Of a stretch of DNA of 64,000 nucleotides, positions 46,572-55,383 are shown one piece after another. The notes beneath the pieces are model-generated. The model was not told where the DNA came from, made no database searches, and worked only from the letters and a program-made list of their open reading frames with translations. Each line of letters starts with the position of its first letter. Positions within the stretch are counted from its first letter, which is position 1. Made by a program: the position numbers and the translations under genes. The DNA is from Flavobacterium frigidarium DSM 17623 (lineage in GTDB: Bacteria; Bacteroidota; Bacteroidia; Flavobacteriales; Flavobacteriaceae), in NCBI RefSeq assembly GCF_000425505.1, contig NZ_KE384392.1, positions 226,973 through 290,972 on the forward strand, in the 5' to 3' direction.

Positions 46572-48116
46572 ATGGCTAACCATCAAAAAGATTTTTTATT
46601 TGTATTAATTAAATCACTTTCTAAGTCAGAAAAGCGACAATTTAAAATATTTGCCAGCAGATTAGAAGCGAGTTCGCATACTAAGTTTATTGAATTGTTT
46701 AATATTTTAGATAAGTCTGAAACGTATGACGAGAAAATTATATTAAAAAGTGGTGCCATCAAGAAGGTACAGTTATCAAATTTGAAGTCGTATTTATACA
46801 AGCAAATTCTGGTAAGCATTCGTTTGAACATCCCTAGTCAGAACATACGATACCAATTAAGAGAACAAATTGATTTTGCTAGTATTCTATATAATAAAGG
46901 ACTTTATAAGCAAAGTTTGAAGATATTAGACAAAACTAAAATCCAAGCGTTAGAAAATGACGAAAAATACATGGCTTTTGAAATTGTTGAGTTCGAAAAA
47001 CTTATTGAATCACAATACATCACACGAAGTATTCAAGGTCGTGCGGACGAACTTGTGGTGCAAGCAAAGGAATTGAATTATCGAAATACTATTTCGAGTA
47101 AATTATCAAACCTTTCACTTCAACTGTACGGAATCATGCTTAAAACGGGTTACGCAAAAACAGATGAAGAATTTCAATACATTGACGAGTATTTCACGAA
47201 ACATATCTCGAAATTTGATGAGAATAAATTTGGTTTTCGTGAAAAATATTGGTTTTACAATGCTAATTTGTGGCACAGCTTTTTAGTGCAAGATTTCTTG
47301 GCTAGTTACAAATATGCCTACAAGTGGGTAACACTGTTTTATGATAATCCAAATATGATCTATCTTAATCCAGTCTTTTTCTTAAAAGGAAATCACTATT
47401 TGCTAGAATCATTGTTCATGTTGAAATACAAATCTAATTTTAAAAAATATCTTTTAAAGTTAGAGGAGACGATAAACAACTCTAAGTTTCCAGCAAACGA
47501 CAATATTGCATCATTGTCATTTTTATACTTATACAATAACAAGTTAAATTACCATATTCTAGAAGGTACTTTTAATGAAAGTGAATACCTAATTCCGGAA
47601 ATCTTACACAAAATAAAATTGCATAGTGAGCACTTAGATGAACATCACGAAATGTTGTTTTACTATAAAATTGCTTGTATTTACTTTGGGACAGAGAAAT
47701 ATGCTGAATCTATTTTCTATCTAGAAAAGATCATTAATAATAAAAATCTAAGCATGCGTGAGGACTTAATGTGCTTTGCTAGGTTATTGTATTTAATTGT
47801 TCATTACGAAATGGGAAAAGATTTCAACTTAGAATCACAGCTTAAGAGTACCTATAAGTTTCTTTTAAAAATGAATGATTTACACGAAGTTCAAAAAGAA
47901 ATTATTCGGTTTTTGAAAAACTTGAATTCACTCTATCCTGCAGATATCAAGAAAGAATTTATAAAAATGCGTGCTCGCTTCATTGAGTTGGAAAAAAACA
48001 CCTATGAAAAAAGAGCCTTTTTATACTTAGACATTATCTCGTGGTTAGAAAGTAAAATCGAAAACAGAAAAATTGCCGACATCATGCGTGAAAAGGCAAA
48101 ATTAATAAATAGATAA
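46572..48116 (+). CDS. Hypothetical helical-repeat protein (514 aa)
   Basis: This 514-residue protein has no signal peptide or membrane helix and is predicted almost entirely helical. Many pairs such as LYNKGLYKQSLKILDKTK and FGTEKYAESIFYLEKI resemble tetratricopeptide repeats. It begins KDFLFVLIKSLSKSEKRQFK. I believe homologues are widespread in Flavobacteriaceae, but no function is known to me. It is divergent from the leucine operon and ends at a strong bidirectional terminator. Confidence 0.75.
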   Translation: MANHQKDFLFVLIKSLSKSEKRQFKIFASRLEASSHTKFIELFNILDKSETYDEKIILKSGAIKKVQLSNLKSYLYKQILVSIRLNIPSQNIRYQLREQIDFASILYNKGLYKQSLKILDKTKIQALENDEKYMAFEIVEFEKLIESQYITRSIQGRADELVVQAKELNYRNTISSKLSNLSLQLYGIMLKTGYAKTDEEFQYIDEYFTKHISKFDENKFGFREKYWFYNANLWHSFLVQDFLASYKYAYKWVTLFYDNPNMIYLNPVFFLKGNHYLLESLFMLKYKSNFKKYLLKLEETINNSKFPANDNIASLSFLYLYNNKLNYHILEGTFNESEYLIPEILHKIKLHSEHLDEHHEMLFYYKIACIYFGTEKYAESIFYLEKIINNKNLSMREDLMCFARLLYLIVHYEMGKDFNLESQLKSTYKFLLKMNDLHEVQKEIIRFLKNLNSLYPADIKKEFIKMRARFIELEKNTYEKRAFLYLDIISWLESKIENRKIADIMREKAKLINR

Positions 48117-48117
48117 A

Positions 48118-48155
48118 AAAAAGCCCGTCACAGTTCGAAACCGTGACGGGCTTTT
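48118..48155. terminator. Strong bidirectional terminator
   Basis: AAAAAGCCCGTCAC (48118-48131) pairs with GTGACGGGCTTTTT (48143-48156), loop 11 bases, with T-runs on both strands. It ends the 514-residue gene and the convergent panE-like gene. Confidence 0.93.
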
Positions 48156-48187
48156 TAACTAATTTATAAAAGAGGAAAACCGCAATT

Positions 48188-49132
48188 TTAAAGTGCTTCA
48201 TCTGAAGGCATTTTAGGTAACAAAGTTTCGAGAACCTTTGTGTAATTAGGCATATCAACCTCATATTTTATTCCTTCATTAACTACAAATTCAGTTAACG
48301 AAGCCAACTCAAAGTTGCTCCCAGCAATGACATCTCTATGCATTGATGAAGTAGCGCTGTGTGGCATTTTTTCTAATTGATTGATCGTCTTCATGGTAAT
48401 ATCTCCCGGTAAATCAAGTCCTTTTACCGCCGCGAGCATGGTAATTTCTTGCAATAAATTCACGAATAAAGTTCTACTTGAATTAGACGCAATAATTTCT
48501 CCAATATTCTGATTTAAATACGATGTAGCGGAAGCTAAACTAGAGATGAAAATGAATTTCTCCCACACTTTTGCTTCAATATTTTCTAAAAGGCTACTTT
48601 CGATAGCTGCTTTTTCAAAAATACTTTGTAATGCTTTCAACTTAGAGAGCGGTGCCGAATCTGAACCAAAGAAAAGTTTCTCGATAGGCCCTACTTTTTT
48701 AATAACTGCGGGGCTTTCGATCATGGCAACGATATAGACGCAGCCTAATAATACTTCATTATCTGGATATAATGTTCGAATTCTCTCTGGAACATCTACA
48801 CCGTTATATAAAGGTAGAAAAACCGTATTTTTAGTAATACATTTTCTAAGTGTTTCTAAACTACTCTCGATATCATAAGTTTTTGTAGCACAAATTAAAT
48901 AATCAAGTTTCCCTATTTGCTCGGGATCATTAGAGACAATAGCTGGAAAAACGATAGTCTCAGCTTCGTCTGTGATCAATTTCAAACCTGATTCTGATAC
49001 TATCTCAAGGGTTTTCCCTCTTGCAATAAATACAATTTCAACTGTTTCGGAATCTTTATAGGCTTTCGCCAAAAGACCTCCAAAATAGCCACCTACTCCA
49101 CCTAGACCTAAAATACCTATTCTTGTTTTCAT
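48188..49132 (-). CDS. panE: Ketopantoate reductase (PanE/ApbA family)
   Basis: This 314-residue NADP-dependent reductase would form pantoate for CoA synthesis. The N-terminal dinucleotide motif is RIGILGLGGVGGYFGGLLAK. The middle has DYLICATKTYDIESSL and LPLYNGVDVPERI, and the C-terminal helical domain has KVWEKFIFISSLASATSYLN and the substrate segment MHRDVIAGSNFELASLT. Paralogues with other substrates exist, so the pantoate assignment is likely, not certain. It is monocistronic, with a strong terminator after it. Confidence 0.88.
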   Translation of the reverse strand: MKTRIGILGLGGVGGYFGGLLAKAYKDSETVEIVFIARGKTLEIVSESGLKLITDEAETIVFPAIVSNDPEQIGKLDYLICATKTYDIESSLETLRKCITKNTVFLPLYNGVDVPERIRTLYPDNEVLLGCVYIVAMIESPAVIKKVGPIEKLFFGSDSAPLSKLKALQSIFEKAAIESSLLENIEAKVWEKFIFISSLASATSYLNQNIGEIIASNSSRTLFVNLLQEITMLAAVKGLDLPGDITMKTINQLEKMPHSATSSMHRDVIAGSNFELASLTEFVVNEGIKYEVDMPNYTKVLETLLPKMPSDEAL

Positions 49133-49154
49133 AATTTATTTTTTAGATAAAAAA

Positions 49155-49217
49155 AACCATTAAGAAATAAAGCCTAGCAAATTGAAAAACTTACTATTAC
49201 TTAATTTCTTAATGGTT
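49155..49217 (-). terminator. Terminator downstream of rnpB
   Basis: On the minus strand AACCATTAAGAAAT (49217-49204) pairs with ATTTCTTAATGGTT (49168-49155) across a 35-base loop, followed by a T-run. It would end the RNase P RNA transcript. Confidence 0.65.
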
Positions 49218-49260
49218 ATTATTGATTTCAAAATCACAATGCATTAAATTAGTAAAAAAA

Positions 49261-49586
49261 CAGACCTATAAGCCGGATTCTGTATCTCGATAAATCGAGA
49301 CCCTCATCATTTATCTAGATCTCAAATTACTTTGAGACTCAAGCTATCTACCCTTCAACAACGAGCGAGAAACCCTTAAATGCTGATATACTTGATATTT
49401 CACCGTATAGAGTTTACCTGGTTTCACTACAGCATTACCTGTACATACTTTCTGTTGCACTTGTCCTAGCATTAATAAATTAACACTGACGGGTGTTACC
49501 CGCTATACTTCCCTATGGTGTCCGGACTTTCCTCTCTCTTGTCCTAATAGGTATCAGGAACAAAACAGCGATAAGGCGGTCTGTTG
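49261..49586 (-). ncRNA. rnpB: RNase P RNA (class A)
   Basis: The minus strand carries the catalytic RNA of RNase P, which matures tRNA 5' ends. The 5' side contains the invariant GAGGAAAGTCCGGACA (about 49535-49520). The 3' side ends CCGGCTTATAGGTCTG, and the 3' GGTCTG pairs with CAGACC at the 5' end to form stem P1. The 3' end is followed by a T-run. Length of about 326 bases fits bacterial type A. The exact ends are approximate. A -7 box lies just upstream. Confidence 0.97.
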
Positions 49587-49588
49587 CG

Positions 49589-49596
49589 CAAATTTA
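49589..49596 (-). promoter_or_regulatory. -7 promoter box of rnpB
   Basis: On the minus strand TAAATTTG fits TAnnTTTG and ends about four bases before the inferred RNA 5' end. An upstream TTTG lies 23 bases away, a little long for a -33 box. Confidence 0.6.
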
Positions 49597-49706
49597 CATT
49601 ATTTATTACACCTTTTCTACAAAGTATTATTTACTTTAACAACAGTTTTATAATCTCTTAATAATAAAAGACTTATCTTTAAGCTATAACCAATAACTTT
49701 ATATTT

Positions 49707-50018
49707 ATGAAAATTAAAATGTACCACTATGCCACGGTTTCAAAAGCATTAGACGATTTGCATGAAAAAGGATTTACTTATGATTTTAATATTAATGAAC
49801 AAGAAATTGTAAAAAATCCACAGAAATACGAAATTGAGCATGTGTACAGATACGAAGGCAATACTGATCCTGGAGATGAGGCAATTGTTTATGGTATTAA
49901 ATGTTCTACAGGTCGAAGAGGTGTTTTTGTAACCGGTTTTGCGGCTAATTCTATTAGCGAAGCAGGACAAATATTAATCAATTTGAGCACTAAAGATGGT
50001 CGAAAGAGAGCTGTTTAA
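49707..50018 (+). CDS. Small conserved hypothetical protein, paralogue 1
   Basis: This 103-residue soluble protein begins YHYATVSKALDDLHEKGFTYDFN and contains HVYRYEGNTDPGDEAIVYGI and GVFVTGFAANSIS. It is clearly related over its whole length to the protein at 50070-50366 (about half of positions identical), so the pair arose by tandem duplication. I recall such proteins in Bacteroidota being labelled phosphoribosylpyrophosphate synthetase, which has no support from this sequence. It might be a regulator or nucleotide-binding domain. No firm function. Confidence 0.8.
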   Translation: MKIKMYHYATVSKALDDLHEKGFTYDFNINEQEIVKNPQKYEIEHVYRYEGNTDPGDEAIVYGIKCSTGRRGVFVTGFAANSISEAGQILINLSTKDGRKRAV

Positions 50019-50069
50019 CTTTGTAACTATTTAGTTAGGAATGGCAATTGAATTTAAATAGCAACAATT

Positions 50070-50366
50070 ATGAAAAAGACCTATCATTATGCCTCTGTTT
50101 CAAAAGCGCTAGACGAGTTAAAACTTTTAGGGTTTACCTATGATTATAATCTGGATGAAGACTATATAGTCAACAATGCAGAAGATATAAATATAGCACA
50201 TGTGTACCGATACGAAGGTTTTACAAATCCAGACGATCAAGCTACAGTATATGGAATCCAACCAAAAAATGGTAAGAAAGGCGTTTTTGTTTCTGGATTT
50301 GCTCCCAATTCAATTACCGATGCCTTGCGAGCAATTATAGATATCCAAATAAGACAGAGAGAATAA
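50070..50366 (+). CDS. Small conserved hypothetical protein, paralogue 2
   Basis: This 98-residue paralogue of the upstream protein shares [42 protein letters not shown] and [15 protein letters not shown]. The spacing of 51 bases on the same strand suggests one transcript. The invariant core (HVYRYEG, YGI, GVFV.GFA.NSI) marks likely functional residues. The function is unknown. Confidence 0.8.
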   Translation: MKKTYHYASVSKALDELKLLGFTYDYNLDEDYIVNNAEDINIAHVYRYEGFTNPDDQATVYGIQPKNGKKGVFVSGFAPNSITDALRAIIDIQIRQRE

Positions 50367-50531
50367 GAGAATCATTTTTTATAGCATCTTATTGTTGCAA
50401 AAGCAAGTAATAATCTGTCTTGTAATGTCTTGCTATTGCTATTTTGTATCTAATAAAACCAGGTTAATTTCACACTTTTTTTTAGTTGATAATTATGTAA
50501 AGTATCGTTTTTAAAATCTAATTGCATTGAC

Positions 50532-50539
50532 TATATTTG
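50532..50539 (+). promoter_or_regulatory. -7 promoter box of dnaX
   Basis: TATATTTG fits TAnnTTTG and lies 17 bases before the ATG at 50557, giving a very short leader. Confidence 0.55.
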
Positions 50540-50556
50540 CTTTCGAATAAAAATCT

Positions 50557-51642
50557 ATGGAACAATTTATAGTATCAGCTCGTAAATACCGACCACAAAC
50601 ATTTAACGATGTTGTGGGGCAAAAAGCTATAACAAATACTTTACTAAATGCTATAGAGAGCAATCACTTGGCCTCGGCATTATTATTTACAGGACCTCGT
50701 GGTGTAGGGAAAACAACTTGCGCCCGTATTCTAGCCCGTAAAATTAATCAGCCTGGTTATGATGATCCTACTGAAGATTTTGCTTTTAATGTTTTCGAAT
50801 TAGATGCTGCTTCAAACAATTCTGTTGATGATATTCGTAGTTTGATTGATCAAGTACGCATACCTCCACAAACAGGAAAGTACAAAGTGTATATTATTGA
50901 TGAGGTGCACATGTTGTCTTCGGCTGCTTTTAATGCATTCTTAAAAACATTAGAGGAACCGCCTAAACATGCGATTTTTATTTTGGCTACGACCGAAAAA
51001 CATAAAATCATTCCTACTATTTTATCTCGATGTCAAATATTTGATTTTAAGCGAATCACTGTAAAAGATGCTAAAGAGCACCTTGCAGAAGTTGCTACAA
51101 GTCAAGGAGTACAGTTTGAAGATGATGCTTTGCATATTATCGCTCAAAAAGCAGATGGTGCGATGCGTGATGCTTTATCGATTTTTGATAGAGTAGTTTC
51201 TTATTGTGGTACCAACTTGACGCGTCAGGCAGTTACGGAGAATTTAAATGTTCTTGATTACGAAACCTACATTAACATTACCGAATTATTACTAGAGAGT
51301 AAGATTCCAGATTTATTGATGGCTTTTAATGATATTTTATCAAAAGGATTTGATGCACATCATTTTGTATCAGGTCTAGCTTCTCACTTTAGAGATTTAT
51401 TGGTAAGTAAAACACCCGCTACTTTAACTTTACTTGAGGTAGGTGAGCAAGCACAAAAAATGTACGGATTGCAAGCACAAAAATGCAGCACTGAATTTCT
51501 ATTAAAAGGAATCGAAATTGCCAATGACTGTGATTTAAAATACAAATTGAGTCAGAACCAGCGATTACTCGTTGAATTATGTTTGATGCAACTTGCCTCT
51601 ATCAATTATGATGGAGAAAAAAAAAAGTTGAGTCCTTTATAA
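50557..51642 (+). CDS. dnaX: DNA polymerase III clamp-loader subunit, zero-frame (gamma-like) product
   Basis: This 361-residue frame holds the AAA+ domains of DnaX: Walker A GPRGVGKTTCARILA, ELDAASNNSVDDIR, Walker B VYIIDEVHMLS, LKTLEEPPKHAIFILATTEKHK, SRCQ sensor, then domain II (ADGAMRDALSIFDR) and the collar domain. The four zinc-binding cysteines usual in DnaX are absent and replaced by a short loop (INQPGYDDPTED). It ends at TAA 51640-51642 just after an A10 tract. The tau C-terminal part continues in the -1 frame (to 52274), so a full tau of about 570 residues needs slippage. The short product resembles gamma. Confidence 0.93.
   Translation: MEQFIVSARKYRPQTFNDVVGQKAITNTLLNAIESNHLASALLFTGPRGVGKTTCARILARKINQPGYDDPTEDFAFNVFELDAASNNSVDDIRSLIDQVRIPPQTGKYKVYIIDEVHMLSSAAFNAFLKTLEEPPKHAIFILATTEKHKIIPTILSRCQIFDFKRITVKDAKEHLAEVATSQGVQFEDDALHIIAQKADGAMRDALSIFDRVVSYCGTNLTRQAVTENLNVLDYETYINITELLLESKIPDLLMAFNDILSKGFDAHHFVSGLASHFRDLLVSKTPATLTLLEVGEQAQKMYGLQAQKCSTEFLLKGIEIANDCDLKYKLSQNQRLLVELCLMQLASINYDGEKKKLSPL
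51617..51627 (+). promoter_or_regulatory. A10-G slippery tract in dnaX
   Basis: Ten A residues (51617-51626) followed by G contain the in-phase heptamer A-AAA-AAG (51621-51627), the same slip site used in E. coli dnaX. GGAG lies just upstream at 51613-51616. Slippage to -1 opens the tau frame. Ten A residues could also allow transcriptional slippage, as in Thermus dnaX. Confidence 0.6.
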
Positions 51643-52274
51643 TTCCGCCTACCTATTTTAGAAAACAACCTGATTATTCTATTGCCGAAGTTAAGAAAAC
51701 CGCTCCTACCGTTAGTTCAGAAGAAACGATAACTGCACCTACTCCAGCACCAACAATAAGTGCAACGCCTCCTCCTGTTCCAGTTGTTAAAAAGGAGGAA
51801 ACATTTAATGGACCTAAAGTTTCGGCATTTTCAATAGGGAGCATCAAAGCAAAAAAAGCACTTGAAGAAAGCAGCAAAAACTTCGTAAAACCAACCGAAA
51901 ACTTACCCACAGAAGCCTTTACAGAAACTGAAATGATGATTCAATGGACCAATTATGCTAAAAAGTTGGGTGCCAAAGGATTTAAGATCATGGAATCATT
52001 ATTATTAATCAACGATCCTGTTTTAAACGGAACCGTGATTAGTATCGAATTACCGAACGAAGGCTCTAAATTAGATTTTGAAAGCCAAAAAAATGGTTTA
52101 ATAGGACATTTGCGCGGACATTTACACAATCATGACATTACTATCGAAGTGATCGTTAATGAGAGTTTTGAGAGCAAAAGAAGTTTTAACGACCAAGATC
52201 GCTACAATCGTTTACACGAAATAAATCCAAATATTGATCTATTGAGAACAACATTTGGATTAGATATTACTTAA
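51627..52274 (+). CDS. dnaX: DnaX tau C-terminal region (-1 frame continuation)
   Basis: Immediately after the A10 tract the -1 frame is open for 216 codons, starting VESFIIPPTYFRKQPDYS. A Pro/Thr/Ala-rich linker follows (for example TAPTPAPTISATPPP), then a folded C-terminal domain (MMIQWTNYAKKLGAKGFKIM, NPNIDLLRTTFGLDIT) in the place of the tau domain that meets the polymerase. There is no own start or ribosome-binding region at the junction, and an ATG-initiated product from 51933 would lack the linker. It is therefore best read as part of dnaX expressed by frameshifting, or as a gene split by a one-base deletion or a homopolymer sequencing error. Confidence 0.85.
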   Translation, partial: VESFIIPPTYFRKQPDYSIAEVKKTAPTVSSEETITAPTPAPTISATPPPVPVVKKEETFNGPKVSAFSIGSIKAKKALEESSKNFVKPTENLPTEAFTETEMMIQWTNYAKKLGAKGFKIMESLLLINDPVLNGTVISIELPNEGSKLDFESQKNGLIGHLRGHLHNHDITIEVIVNESFESKRSFNDQDRYNRLHEINPNIDLLRTTFGLDIT

Positions 52275-52304
52275 TGTATTTATTTCTGAAATTCTAAACA
52301 AAAA

Positions 52305-54077
52305 CTATATTACACCTATCTTTTTCATCAAGAAAGTTGCGCTTTTATTTTTGCAAATTCCGTCACGTAGTTTGTAATCAAAGTGCAAATCATTATTTAC
52401 TATTTCGACTTCAAAACACTTATTTGTCAATGTATTAGGGTATTCGTGAGTAGTTAAGCATACTTCAATATCATGCGTTGCAATCGCACCTATTGCGTTT
52501 TTAGCAATTACTTTCTTCACCACTTCAATTGTTCCGTTTCGCTTATCATCAGAGTTGGTTCCTCTCAAGATCTCGTCTAACAATACAAAAGCCGGTTTAT
52601 CCTCCAGAGCATCCATAATTAATTTTAACCTTTTAATTTCAGCAAAAAAGTAAGACTCGCTATCAGAAAGCGAATCAGATAAACGCATAGAAACTAATAT
52701 AGGTAGTGGTTGCACATTTGCCTCACTAGCACAAACTACCGATCCTATTCCAGAGAGCACCATATTGATTCCTAAACTTCTTAAAAAAGTACTTTTCCCA
52801 GACATATTAGAACCTGTTAAAATCATAAAACTTTGAGGATGAAAAGAGGCATCATTCCCTACCCTACTTCTTGAATTAAGCAAAGGATGACTCAAGTTTT
52901 TAAAATCTATTTTGCCTTCGTTATTTAAACTTGGGAAAACAAAAGCAGGATTATTGTAGGCAAGATTCCCTAAGCTGTTAAGCATTTCAAATTCGCCTAT
53001 AACCTCTAACCACAGCTCCAGCACACTCGCGTGTTCTTCTTTCCAAGTTAATAATCGTTTTAAAACATGTAGATTAAAAAGGAACGAACCGTTGAATAAT
53101 GAAGCTGCAACCAAGTTACCAATCGTATCCATATTAGAAAACAATCCAGATAATTTGTGCAAATGAACGCTCGCATTCACCTCTTTATATTTTAAACTCT
53201 CCTGTAAATCAATCAGCTTTTTTGATTTAAAATCTTCTTTTTCTATTTGTTCAAGTAATGAGGCATATTGACTTATGACTTTATCGATATCTTCGGCATT
53301 GGCAATTTCGATCTGAATCCGCTTTAAAAATGTTCCAAGAATCGCTAAGTTTATGATAAAAATATACGTTAAGTACGTTAAAAAGATCGTATTGGACGTA
53401 AAGATGTACGCTACCAATGTTGCTACAAATAAAACGGGCATAATATAAGAAACGATATCAGTCCATTTAGGCAATGACGTACTTGGAAATTTGCTCCAAG
53501 CAAGTAGCGCATCATAACTTAGCTTATTATCTTTGGTTACTTTAGCGTAAGCAAAAAACTCTTGACGCCAACCTATTTTAGCACTTAGTTCTGCAACTGC
53601 TTCTTGATTCTCTAGAATTTCATCGTTAGGCAAAACACTTAATAATTGATTTGCAAGCGTCTTTTTACCCACATAAGTTGCAGTACGATTGATATTTTGA
53701 AATAATGAATGATCTCCAAAAATATCTAAATCATAAGCATAAGGATGCTGAAAATCATTAAACACAGCACCGTTAGCAAAGTGCAAACTCCCATGTTCTA
53801 AATACTGATCTTCGTTTTCATTGATTTCGATCAAAGCTTCAGTAAGTTTTCTTTTTGTCGATAGCTTTGCATGGTAGCGCATTAAGAGAATGAAGGTCGC
53901 AAACGACAATATTTCTAATGCAATATATACTGTTTGTGTTTGTTGTAAATGAAAGTATAAAGCACCAATAAAAATAACAATGCTCAATAATCTAAGAAAA
54001 CTTATCGTGGTATATTTTTTATTAATTGAAAGCAAATCCTTAGAAAATTGCTCCTTATTTGATTGGTATATATTCAT
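52305..54077 (-). CDS. Membrane-anchored MutS-family ATPase
   Basis: This 590-residue protein has a MutS domain V ATPase at the C-terminus. Walker A is TGSNMSGKSTFLRSLG, followed by DSLSDSESYFFAEIKRL, Walker B FVLLDEILRGTNSDDK and the ATHD switch. The middle resembles the MutS lever/core helices. Unlike MutS it lacks the mismatch-binding domain, and it has two hydrophobic pairs (about residues 26-70 and 208-255), so it is probably membrane-bound. No Smr or endonuclease domain is seen, unlike MutS2. I recall such proteins as common but unstudied in Bacteroidota. A direct role in mismatch repair is doubtful. Confidence 0.87.
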   Translation of the reverse strand: MNIYQSNKEQFSKDLLSINKKYTTISFLRLLSIVIFIGALYFHLQQTQTVYIALEILSFATFILLMRYHAKLSTKRKLTEALIEINENEDQYLEHGSLHFANGAVFNDFQHPYAYDLDIFGDHSLFQNINRTATYVGKKTLANQLLSVLPNDEILENQEAVAELSAKIGWRQEFFAYAKVTKDNKLSYDALLAWSKFPSTSLPKWTDIVSYIMPVLFVATLVAYIFTSNTIFLTYLTYIFIINLAILGTFLKRIQIEIANAEDIDKVISQYASLLEQIEKEDFKSKKLIDLQESLKYKEVNASVHLHKLSGLFSNMDTIGNLVAASLFNGSFLFNLHVLKRLLTWKEEHASVLELWLEVIGEFEMLNSLGNLAYNNPAFVFPSLNNEGKIDFKNLSHPLLNSRSRVGNDASFHPQSFMILTGSNMSGKSTFLRSLGINMVLSGIGSVVCASEANVQPLPILVSMRLSDSLSDSESYFFAEIKRLKLIMDALEDKPAFVLLDEILRGTNSDDKRNGTIEVVKKVIAKNAIGAIATHDIEVCLTTHEYPNTLTNKCFEVEIVNNDLHFDYKLRDGICKNKSATFLMKKIGVI

Positions 54078-54160
54078 GGTTTAATTTATGTTTCACAAAT
54101 ATAATATTCCGTGACAAATAACTTATGTAATAAAATCTTAAATCGTTTCTACAAAAAAAA

Positions 54161-54200
54161 AAAATAGCAGCTATAACTTGACATTCAAGAAAAGCTGCTA
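54161..54200 (-). terminator. Intrinsic terminator of the universal stress protein gene
   Basis: On the minus strand TAGCAGCT pairs with AGCTGCTA across a 20-base loop and is followed by a run of twelve T residues. It lies about 80 bases past the stop at 54283. Confidence 0.8.
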
Positions 54201-54282
54201 GAAACAGTATTAATTAATAAATTGCAGTAAAGCAGTTAAAAACACTATAAAACAGAGTGTTATGTTTATTTTTTTTTTAAAC

Positions 54283-55116
54283 TTAATCAATTGGAAAAGA
54301 CAAAATTGGGATTTCAAAGTTCTTTGTCAACTTCTTAGTCAAACTTGGGTTAACTATTCCTTCAAAGAATCCTCTCTTGTAAGATAGCATTGTTAATATA
54401 TCAATATCTTTATACAATATAAAATCTAAAATAGATTCTTCAACATCGTTGCTACTAACCACATGAAATACGATATTTTGACCATCAAATTCATTTTGCC
54501 ACAAGGTAATTTCTGCAGCATCAACATCTGATTCATTAGTTTTAACATAAAGACATTGAACTGTGGCCTTGTAATAATTTGCTATTTGGATGACTTTTCT
54601 TAAAGCAAATTTGTCTTTATTTCTAAATCTAGTAGTAAATCCAATATTTTTCACTTTATTATACACTGCTCCTGATGGAACGCTAAGCAATGGAATTTTA
54701 ATCTCGTCAAGAACATTTACTGTATTGGTACCAACAAAGTAAGAAGCCCAACCTGTAGCGCCCTCTGTACCCATAATTACAAAATCTATTTTATCTTCAG
54801 TTACTGATCGTTCTATTGCGTAAACTAGCGAACCTTTCATCAGTCGATGACTCAATTTTATGTTTTCTAAATTATACTTTGATGCGATTGCTTTCAGTTT
54901 CGGAATTTCCTCCTTGAATAAATCAAACTTTGATAATTCTAAAGATTCATAAATAATCATATAATTCTGAGGAAACATTTGGTTGTCAATAACAGGTAAT
55001 TCAAAAGTATGTAGCAATAAGATTTCAGCATCAATAGCTTTAGCAAATTGTAAAGCATGAATAAAAGCGTTGTTGGCAGTGACAGAAAAGTCTGTTGGAA
55101 AAAGGATGCGTTTCAT
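54283..55116 (-). CDS. Universal stress protein, two UspA domains
   Basis: This 277-residue protein has two tandem Usp folds. The first (about 1-145) begins KRILFPTDFSVTANNAFIHAL and has the ATP-type loop MGTEGATGWASYFVGTNT (Gly-x2-Gly-x9-Gly). The second (about 150-277) is divergent and ends KKLTKNFEIPILSFPID. Tandem Usp proteins respond to stress, starvation or low oxygen in many bacteria. It is monocistronic with a -7 box (55147-55154) and a T-rich terminator. Confidence 0.92.
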   Translation of the reverse strand: MKRILFPTDFSVTANNAFIHALQFAKAIDAEILLLHTFELPVIDNQMFPQNYMIIYESLELSKFDLFKEEIPKLKAIASKYNLENIKLSHRLMKGSLVYAIERSVTEDKIDFVIMGTEGATGWASYFVGTNTVNVLDEIKIPLLSVPSGAVYNKVKNIGFTTRFRNKDKFALRKVIQIANYYKATVQCLYVKTNESDVDAAEITLWQNEFDGQNIVFHVVSSNDVEESILDFILYKDIDILTMLSYKRGFFEGIVNPSLTKKLTKNFEIPILSFPID

Positions 55117-55146
55117 ATGATTTGGCTTTGTATATTAATATCAGTT

Positions 55147-55154
55147 CAAATATA
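55147..55154 (-). promoter_or_regulatory. -7 promoter box of the universal stress protein gene
   Basis: On the minus strand TATATTTG fits TAnnTTTG and lies 30 bases before the ATG at 55116. Confidence 0.6.
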
Positions 55155-55215
55155 CTTTTAAAGTTACGTCAATAAAATGATAATCATCAGCTCTTTATCA
55201 TATTTTTAAGAGAAT

Positions 55216-55345
55216 TTTGGGCGTGCCCGCAATCCTGTAAAAGGGCTATCTAGCAGGCGCTCATAACCCTTTTACCGGATTGCTGTCGGGCTATACGCAC
55301 CGCGTTGGCGGTTTGCTACTATCCCTCACGCGAGTCTAGTGATAA
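55216..55345. repeat. GGGCGTGCCC-type flavobacterial repeat
   Basis: The element begins TTTGGGCGTGCCC and ends CTACTATCCCTCACGC. Inside, GCAATCCTGTAAAAGGG pairs with CCCTTTTACCGGATTGC (one mismatch), and GTCGGGCTAT and an ACCGC/GCGGT hairpin follow. Its GC content is well above the flanks. I recall repeats with these same outer boxes scattered through many flavobacterial genomes, with a variable hairpin centre. It lies between the universal stress protein and mnmE promoters. Confidence 0.75.
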
Positions 55346-55383
55346 TCAAGTGAATTTCATTATTACTAGATGTTTTGTTTTAG

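Noticed and set aside
51933-52274. A separate 113-residue gene after dnaX
   Set aside because: It is the C-terminal end of the tau frame, which is open without break back to the A10 tract.
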